64,000 nucleotides of DNA from Ricordea florida (lineage: Eukaryota > Cnidaria > Anthozoa > Corallimorpharia > Ricordeidae). Position 1 is the stretch's first letter. Each line of letters starts with the position of its first letter. The notes beneath the pieces are model-generated. The model had not been told where the DNA came from and made no database searches. It saw only the letters and a list, made by a program, of their open reading frames with translations. The stretch covers positions 15,854,733-15,918,732 of the forward strand of contig OX453280.1 of the NCBI GenBank assembly GCA_949710005.1, in the 5' to 3' direction. This document shows positions 56,701 to 64,000 of the stretch, in pieces. The translations under genes were made by a program, and so were the position numbers.

Positions 56701-57909
56701 AATTCTCATTGAAATCGAATCGTTACAATCAAAATTTTCATCGCAAAATAAACTTTACTGCACACCACACTAAAACATGTATAGAAAAGATTCGAAATGA
56801 TTCTATAACTTACCCCCCTAAATGACGGTCCTCCTGCCCATACAATCTCTTATAATGTATTTTCACCAAAATCAGTCAGGTCGAGTTTCTTGGCAGCCAG
56901 CTGCAGGTATCGTATCTCAGCTTCTAGAGTAAGTACAAACACGGGATAAAGTGCGTTTTAAAGTTCATTTCAAATGCTACAACATGGTGAAAATGGAATA
57001 TTGATAACTAATTCGTGTAATGAGCACTGATTACATGAACTTTAGTACTCTCTGAGCCGTCTGCTTTAGATTTGGCTGCCTTAAGTCAATATCTTTACAG
57101 TCAAAACTCAATAAGATCGCAAATTACGAAATATCTGATTTTCTGCATAGATAATGCCCTGTCCTACTTGTACAAATCTGCTAACTTTTGGAATTGCAAA
57201 GATTATCCAAGCCAAGATATCATAGAACAACTTTTATTTTAGGGGCCCACGCTTTGGTCTGAATCACGCATGCGTACTAACAAATAGTCTGATCTTGAAT
57301 TCTGATTGAAATCGAATCGTTACAATCAAAATTTTCATCGCAAAATAAACTTTACTGCACACCACACTAAAACATGTATAGAAAAGATTCGAAATGATTC
57401 TATAACTTACCCCCCTAAATGACGGTCCTCCTGCCCATACAATCTCTTATAATGTATTTTCACCAAAATCAGTCAGGTCGAGTTTCTTGGCAGCCAGCTG
57501 CAGGTATCGTATCTCAGCTTCTAGAGTAAGTACAAACACGGGATAAAGTGCGTTTTAAAGTTCATTTCAAATGCTACAACATGGTGAAAATGGAATATTG
57601 ATAACTAATTCGTGTAATGAGCACTGATTACATGAACTTTAGTACTCTCTGAGCCGTCTGCTTTAGATTTGGCTGCCTTAAGTCAATATCTTTACAGTCA
57701 AAACTCAATAAGATCGCAAATTACGAAATATCTGATTTTCTGCATAGATAATGCCCTGTCCTACTTGTACAAATCTGCTAACTTTTGGAATTGCAAAGAT
57801 TATCCAAGCCAAGATATCATAGAACAACTTTTATTTTAGGGGCCCACGCTTTGGTCTGAATCACGCATGCGTACTAACAAATAGTCTGATCTTGAATTCT
57901 GATTGAAAT
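53731..57909. repeat. Copies 91-97: run of the P351t+P359g haplotype with alternating P589
   Basis: All seven units carry P351t and P359g; elsewhere this haplotype is a minority. P589 reads c, g, c, g, c, g, g through the run, so copies 91-96 form three successive 1194-bp dimers, and copy 97 breaks the alternation. No other change was seen in these units. The run is a recent local amplification of a two-unit block. Confidence 0.88.
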
Positions 57910-60900
57910 CGAATCGTTACAATCAAAATTTTCATCGCAAAATAAACTTTACTGCACACCACACTAAAACATGTATAGAAAAGATTCGAAATGATTCTAT
58001 AACTTACCCCCCTAAATGACGGTCCTCCTGCCCATACAATCTCTTATAATGTATTTTCACCAAAATCAGTCAGGTCGAGTTTCTTGGCAGCCAGCTGCAG
58101 GTATCGTATCTCAGCTTCTAGAGTAAGTACAAACACGGGATAAAGTGCGTTTTAAAGTTCATTTCAAATGCTACAACATGGTGAAAATGGAATATTGATA
58201 ACTAATTCGTGTAATGAGCACTGATTACATGAACTTTAGTACTCTCTGAGCCGTCTGCTCTAGATTTAGCTGCCTTAAGTCAATATCTTTACAGTCAAAA
58301 CTCAATAAGATCGCAAATTACGAAATATCTGATTTTCTGCATAGATAATGCCCTGTCCTACTTGTACAAATCTGCTAACTTTTGGAATTGCAAAGATTAT
58401 CCAAGCCAAGATATCATAGAACAACTTTTATTTTAGGGGCCCACGCTTTGGTCTGAATCACGCATGCGTACTAACAAATAGTCTGATCTTGAATTCTCAT
58501 TGAAATCGAATCGTTACAATCAAAATTTTCATCGCAAAATAAACTTTACTGCACACCACACTAAAACATGTATAGAAAAGATTCGAAATGATTCTATAAC
58601 TTACCCCCCTAAATGACGGTCCTCCTGCCCATACAATCTCTTATAATGTATTTTCACCAAAATCAGTCAGGTCGAGTTTCTTGGCAGCCAGCTGCAGGTA
58701 TCGTATCTCAGCCTCTAGAGTAAGTACAAACACGGGATAAAGTGCGTTTTAAAGTTCATTTCAAATGCTACAACATGGTGAAAATGGAATATTGATAACT
58801 AATTCGTGTAATGAGCACTGATTACATGAACTTTAGTACTCTCTGAGCCGTCTGCTCTAGATTTAGCTGCCTTAAGTCAATATCTTTAAAGTCAAAACTC
58901 AATAAGATCGCAAATTACGAAATATCTGATTTTCTGCATAGATAATGCCCTGTCCTACTTGTACAAATCTGCTAACTTTTGGAATTGCAAAGATTATCCA
59001 AGCCAAGATATCATAGAACAACTTTTATTTTAGGGGCCCACGCTTTGGTCTGAATCACGCATGCGTACTAACAAATAGTCTGATCTTGAATTCTGATTGA
59101 AATCGAATCGTTACAATCAAAATTTTCATCGCAAAATAAACTTTACTGCACACCACACTAAAACATGTATAGAAAAGATTCGAAATGATTCTATAACTTA
59201 CCCCCCTAAATGACGGTCCTCCTGCCCATACAATCTCTTATAATGTATTTTCACCAAAATCAGTCAGGTCGAGTTTCTTGGCAGCCAGCTGCAGGTATCG
59301 TATCTCAGCTTCTAGAGTAAGTACAAACACGGGATAAAGTGCGTTTTAAAGTTCATTTCAAATGCTACAACATGGTGAAAATGGAATATTGATAACTAAT
59401 TCGTGTAATGAGCACTGATTACATGAACTTTAGTACTCTCTGAGCCGTCTGCTCTAGATTTAGCTGCCTTAAGTCAATATCTTTACAGTCAAAACTCAAT
59501 AAGATCGCAAATTACGAAATATCTGATTTTCTGCATAGATAATGCCCTGTCCTACTTGTACAAATCTGCTAACTTTTGGAATTGCAAAGATTATCCAAGC
59601 CAAGATATCATAGAACAACTTTTATTTTAGGGGCCCACGCTTTGGTCTGAATCACGCATGCGTACTAACAAATAGTCTGATCTTGAATTCTCATTGAAAT
59701 CGAATCGTTACAATCAAAATTTTCATCGCAAAATAAACTTTACTGCACACCACACTAAAACATGTATAGAAAAGATTCGAAATGATTCTATAACTTACCC
59801 CCCTAAATGACGGTCCTCCTGCCCATACAATCTCTTATAATGTATTTTCACCAAAATCAGTCAGGTCGAGTTTCTTGGCAGCCAGCTGCAGGTATCGTAT
59901 CTCAGCTTCTAGAGTAAGTACAAACACGGGATAAAGTGCGTTTTAAAGTTCATTTCAAATGCTACAACATGGTGAAAATGGAATATTGATAACTAATTCG
60001 TGTAATGAGCACTGATTACATGAACTTTAGTACTCTCTGAGCCGTCTGCTCTAGATTTAGCTGCCTTAAGTCAATATCTTTACAGTCAAAGCTCAATAAG
60101 ATCGCAAATTACGAAATATCTGATTTTCTGCATAGATAATGCCCTGTCCTACTTGTACAAATCTGCTAACTTTTGGAATTGCAAAGATTATCCAAGCCAA
60201 GATATCATAGAACAACTTTTATTTTAGGGGCCCACGCTTTGGTCTGAATCACGCATGCGTACTAACAAATAGTCTGATCTTGAATTCTCATTGAAATCGA
60301 ATCGTTACAATCAAAATTTTCATCGCAAAATAAACTTTACTGCACACCACACTAAAACATGTATAGAAGAGATTCGAAATGATTCTATAACTTACCCCCC
60401 TAAATGACGGTCCTCCTGCCCATACAATCTCTTATAATGTATTTTCACCAAAATCAGTCAGGTCGAGTTTCTTGGCAGCCAGCTGCAGGTATCGTATCTC
60501 AGCTTCTAGAGTAAGTACAAACACGGGATAAAGTGCGTTTTAAAGTTCATTTCAAATGCTACAACATGGTGAAAATGGAATATTGATAACTAATTCGTGT
60601 AATGAGCACTGATTACATGAACTTTAGTACTCTCTGAGCCGTCTGCTCTAGATTTAGCTGCCTTAAGTCAATATCTTTACAGTCAAAACTCAATAAGATC
60701 GCAAATTACGAAATATCTGATTTTCTGCATAGATAATGCCCTGTCCTACTTGTACAAATCTGCTAACTTTTGGAATTGCAAAGATTATCCAAGCCAAGAT
60801 ATCATAGAACAACTTTTATTTTAGGGGCCCACGCTTTGGTCTGAATCACGCATGCGTACTAACAAATAGTCTGATCTTGAATTCTGATTGAAATCGAATC

Positions 60901-63879
60901 GTTACAATCAAAATTTTCATCGCAAAATAAACTTTACTGCACACCACACTAAAACATGTATAGAAAAGATTCGAAATGATTCTATAACTTACCCCCCTAA
61001 ATGACGGTCCTCCTGCCCATACAATCTCTTATAATGTATTTTCACCAAAATCAGTCAGGTCGAGTTTCTTGGCAGCCAGCTGCAGGTATCGTATCTCAGC
61101 TTCTAGAGTAAGTACAAACACGGGATAAAGTGCGTTTTAAAGTTCATTTCAAATGCTACAACATGGTGAAAATGGAATATTGATAACTAATTCGTGTAAT
61201 GAGCACTGATTACATGAACTTTAGTACTCTCTGAGCCGTCTGCTCTAGATTTAGCTGCCTTAAGTCAATATCTTTAAAGTCAAAACTCAATAAGATCGCA
61301 AATTACGAAATATCTGATTTTCTGCATAGATAATGCCCTGTCCTACTTGTACAAATCTGCTAACTTTTGGAATTGCAAAGATTATCCAAGCCAAGATATC
61401 ATAGAACAACTTTTATTTTAGGGGCCCACGCTTTGGTCTGAATCACGCATGCGTACTAACAAATAGTCTGATCTTGAATTCTGATTGAAATCGAATCGTT
61501 ACAATCAAAATTTTCATCGCAAAATAAACTTTACTGCACACCACACTAAAACATGTATAGAAAAGATTCGAAATGATTCTATAACTTACCCCCCTAAATG
61601 ACGGTCCTCCTGCCCATACAATCTCTTATAATGTATTTTCACCAAAATCAGTCAGGTCGAGTTTCTTGGCAGCCAGCTGCAGGTATCGTATCTCAGCTTC
61701 TAGAGTAAGTACAAACACGGGATAAAGTGCGTTTTAAAGTTCATTTCAAATGCTACAACATGGTGAAAATGGAATATTGATAACTAATTCGTGTAATGAG
61801 CACTGATTACATGAACTTTAGTACTCTCTGAGCCGTCTGCTCTAGATTTAGCTGCCTTAAGTCAATATCTTTACAGTCAAAACTCAATAAGATCGCAAAT
61901 TACGAAATATCTGATTTTCTGCATAGATAATGCCCTGTCCTACTTGTACAAATCTGCTAACTTTTGGAATTGCAAAGATTATCCAAGCCAAGATATCATA
62001 GAACAACTTTTATTTTAGGGGCCCACGCTTTGGTCTGAATCACGCATGCGTACTAACAAATAGTCTGATCTTGAATTCTGATTGAAATCAAATCGTTACA
62101 ATCAAAATTTTCATCGCAAAATAAACTTTACTGCACACCACACTAAAACATGTATGGAAAATATTAGAAATGATTCTATAACTTACCCCCCTAAATGACG
62201 GTCCTCCTGCCCATACAATCTCTTATAATGTATTTTCACCAAAATCAGTCAGGTCGAGTTTCTTGGCAGCCAGCTGCAGGTATCGTATCTCAGCTTCTAG
62301 AGTAAGTACAAACACGGGATAAAGTGCGTTTTAAAGTTCATTTCAAATGCTACAACATGGTGAAAATGGAATATTGATAACTAATTCGTGTAATGAGCAC
62401 TGATTACATGAACTTTAGTACTCTCTGAGCCGTCTGCTCTAGATTTAGCTGCCTTAAGTCAATATCTTTACAGTCAAAACTCAATAAGATCGCAAATTAC
62501 GAAATATCTGATTTTCTGCATAGATAATGCCCTGTCCTACTTGTACAAATCTGCTAACTTTTGGAATTGCAAAGATTATCCAAGCCAAGATATCATAGAA
62601 CAACTTTTATTTTAGGGGCCCACGCTTTGGTCTGAATCACGCATGCGTACTAACAAATAGTCTGATCTTGAATTCTGATTGAAATCGAATCGTTACAATC
62701 AAAATTTTCATCGCAAAATAAACTTTACTGCACACCACACTAAAATATGTATAGAAAAGATTCGAAATGATTCTATAACTTACCCCCCTAAATGACGGTC
62801 CTCCTGCCCATACAATCTCTTATAATGTATTTTCACCAAAATCAGTCAGGTCAAGTTTCTTGGCAGCCAGCTGCAGGTATCGTATCTCAGCTTCTAGAGT
62901 AAGTACAAACACGGGATAAAGTGCGTTTTAAAGTTCATTTCAAATGCTACAACATGGTGAAAATGGAATATTGATAACTAATTCGTGTAATGAGCACTGA
63001 TTACATGAACTTTAGTACTCTCTGAGCCGTCTGCTTTAGATTTGGCTGCCTTAAGTCAATATCTTTATAGTCAAAACTCAATAAGATCGCAAATTACGAA
63101 ATATCTGATTTTCTGCATAGATAATGCCCTGTCCTACTTGTACAAATCTGCTAACTTTTGGAATTGCAAAGATTATCCAAGCCAAGATATCATAGAACAA
63201 CTTTTATTTTAGGGGCCCACGCTTTGGTCTGAATCACGCATGCGTACTAACAAATAGTCTGATCTTGAATTCTCATTGAAATCGAATCGTTACAATCAAA
63301 ATTTTCATCGCAAAATAAACTTTACTGCACACCACACTAAAACATGTATAGAAAAGATTCGAAATGATTCTATAACTTACCCCCCTAAATGACGGTCCTC
63401 CTGCCCATACAATCTCTTATAATGTATTTTCACCAAAATCAGTCAGGTCGAGTTTCTTGGCAGCCAGCTGCAGGTATCGTATCTCAGCTTCTAGAGTAAG
63501 TACAAACACGGGATAAAGTGCGTTTTAAAGTTCATTTCAAATGCTACAACATGGTGAAAATGGAATATTGATAACTAATTCGTGTAATGAGCACTGATTA
63601 CATGAACTTTAGTACTCTCTGAGCCGTCTGCTCTAGATTTAGCTGCCTTAAGTCAATATCTTTACAGTCAAAACTCAATAAGATCGCAAATTACGAAATA
63701 TCTGATTTTCTGCATAGATAATGCCCTGTCCTACTTGTACAAATCTGCTAACTTTTGGAATTGCAAAGATTATCCAAGCCAAGATATCATAGAACAACTT
63801 TTATTTTAGGGGCCCACGCTTTGGTCTGAATCACGCATGCGTACTAACAAATAGTCTGATCTTGAATTCTGATTGAAAT
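57910..63879. repeat. Copies 98-107: right zone with a second 10-copy-spaced duplicate
   Basis: Copies 98-99 repeat copies 88-89: P589c in the first, then P207c and P383a in the second. P383a also appears in copy 103 without P207c. Copies 100 and 101 have P589c; copy 101 adds P391g. Copy 102 has P72g. Copy 105 has P2a, P68g, P74t and P78a. Copy 106 is the most diverged unit in the window by my count, with P61t, P168a, P351t, P359g, P383t and P589c. Copies 104 and 107 match consensus. Confidence 0.85.
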
Positions 63880-64000
63880 CGAATCGTTACAATCAAAATT
63901 TTCATCGCAAAATAAACTTTACTGCACACCACACTAAAACATGTATAGAAAAGATTCGAAATGATTCTATAACTTACCCCCCTAAATGACGGTCCTCCTG
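63880..64000. repeat. Copy 108, first 121 bases only
   Basis: The last 121 bases match P1-P121 of the consensus. The unit is cut by the window end, with no sign that the array stops here. Confidence 0.97.

Larger units (their letters stand above)
1..64000. repeat. Satellite DNA array, 597-bp monomer, 107 full copies plus a partial one
   Basis: The same 597-bp unit is repeated head to tail without interruption. Unit starts fall exactly at 1+597(k-1), for example 598, 1195, 1792, 2389, 29851, 47761 and 63880, so all copies have the same length and orientation and no foreign DNA is inserted. Copies differ only by single-base substitutions, about 0.3 percent from consensus by hand count. Base composition is about 36 percent G+C. 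All six frames are closed in every unit; because 597 is divisible by three, each frame meets the same stops in each copy. This is the structure of eukaryotic satellite DNA kept uniform by unequal exchange and gene conversion. Neither boundary lies in the window. Chromosomal location, species and family name cannot be told from this sequence. Confidence 0.98.

Noticed and set aside
1-63879. A fixed 6- or 10-unit higher-order repeat across the window
   Set aside because: Matches at 6 or 10 units cover only two or three adjacent units each time; the units around them disagree, so no regular higher-order unit holds throughout.
1-64000. CRISPR array
   Set aside because: Whole 597-bp units repeat; there are no short direct repeats separated by unique spacers and no cas genes.
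1-64000. rDNA, 5S or histone-type tandem gene cluster
   Set aside because: No conserved rRNA segment, no 5S promoter and no long reading frame are present in the unit.
1-64000. Transposon origin (terminal repeats, target duplications, reverse transcriptase or transposase fragments)
   Set aside because: No terminal inverted or direct repeats could be delimited inside the unit and no protein remnant is readable; an element origin stays possible but unsupported.

Overview
The whole window is one uninterrupted satellite DNA array. A 597-bp monomer repeats head to tail from the first base to the last: 107 complete copies (1-63879) and the first 121 bases of a 108th (63880-64000). With the (arbitrary) monomer start set at base 1, copy k begins at 1+597(k-1). 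I checked this phase at many points, including copies 51 (29851), 81 (47761) and 108 (63880), and found no insertion or deletion. Neither array edge is in the window, so the true array is longer than 64 kb.

Copies are nearly identical. By hand I counted roughly 185 single-base differences from the consensus over about 57 variable monomer positions, about 0.3 percent, or 1 to 2 changes per copy. Many copies match the consensus completely (for example copies 66-69). The monomer is about 36 percent G+C. It has about 16 CpG sites per unit, close to 0.8 of random expectation. It has no coding capacity: all six frames are closed several times per unit, and the longest stop-free run I found is 67 codons without an ATG. 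I see no rRNA, tRNA or snRNA gene, no transposon, no CRISPR array and no bacterial operon structure.

A uniform, non-coding, AT-rich array of this size points to a eukaryotic nuclear genome, in heterochromatin such as a pericentromere, centromere, subtelomere, B or sex chromosome. I cannot name the species or the satellite family from sequence alone.

Layout by variant content (P = position in the monomer): copies 1-11 carry private alleles and a 6-copy repeat of a variant group; copies 12-23 carry a 10-copy-spaced duplicate; copies 24-45 are a mixed middle zone; copies 46-50 are a cluster of P404c/P72g/P593t; copies 51-59 are near consensus; copies 60-65 alternate; copies 66-70 are almost pure consensus; copies 71-75 form a dimer pattern; copies 76-90 are mixed; copies 91-97 are a run of the P351t+P359g haplotype with alternating P589; copies 98-107 include a second 10-copy-spaced duplicate. 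These patterns fit unequal exchange and gene conversion over several length scales, without one fixed higher-order repeat.

Each unit contains a few sites that could matter if the array is transcribed or packaged in a special way: an AATAAA, a GTAAGTA donor-like site with a CTAAC/polypyrimidine/TAG acceptor-like site 314 bp on, a long-range inverted repeat, and a 13-bp alternating purine-pyrimidine tract with a 10-bp palindrome. All functional readings of these are inference.
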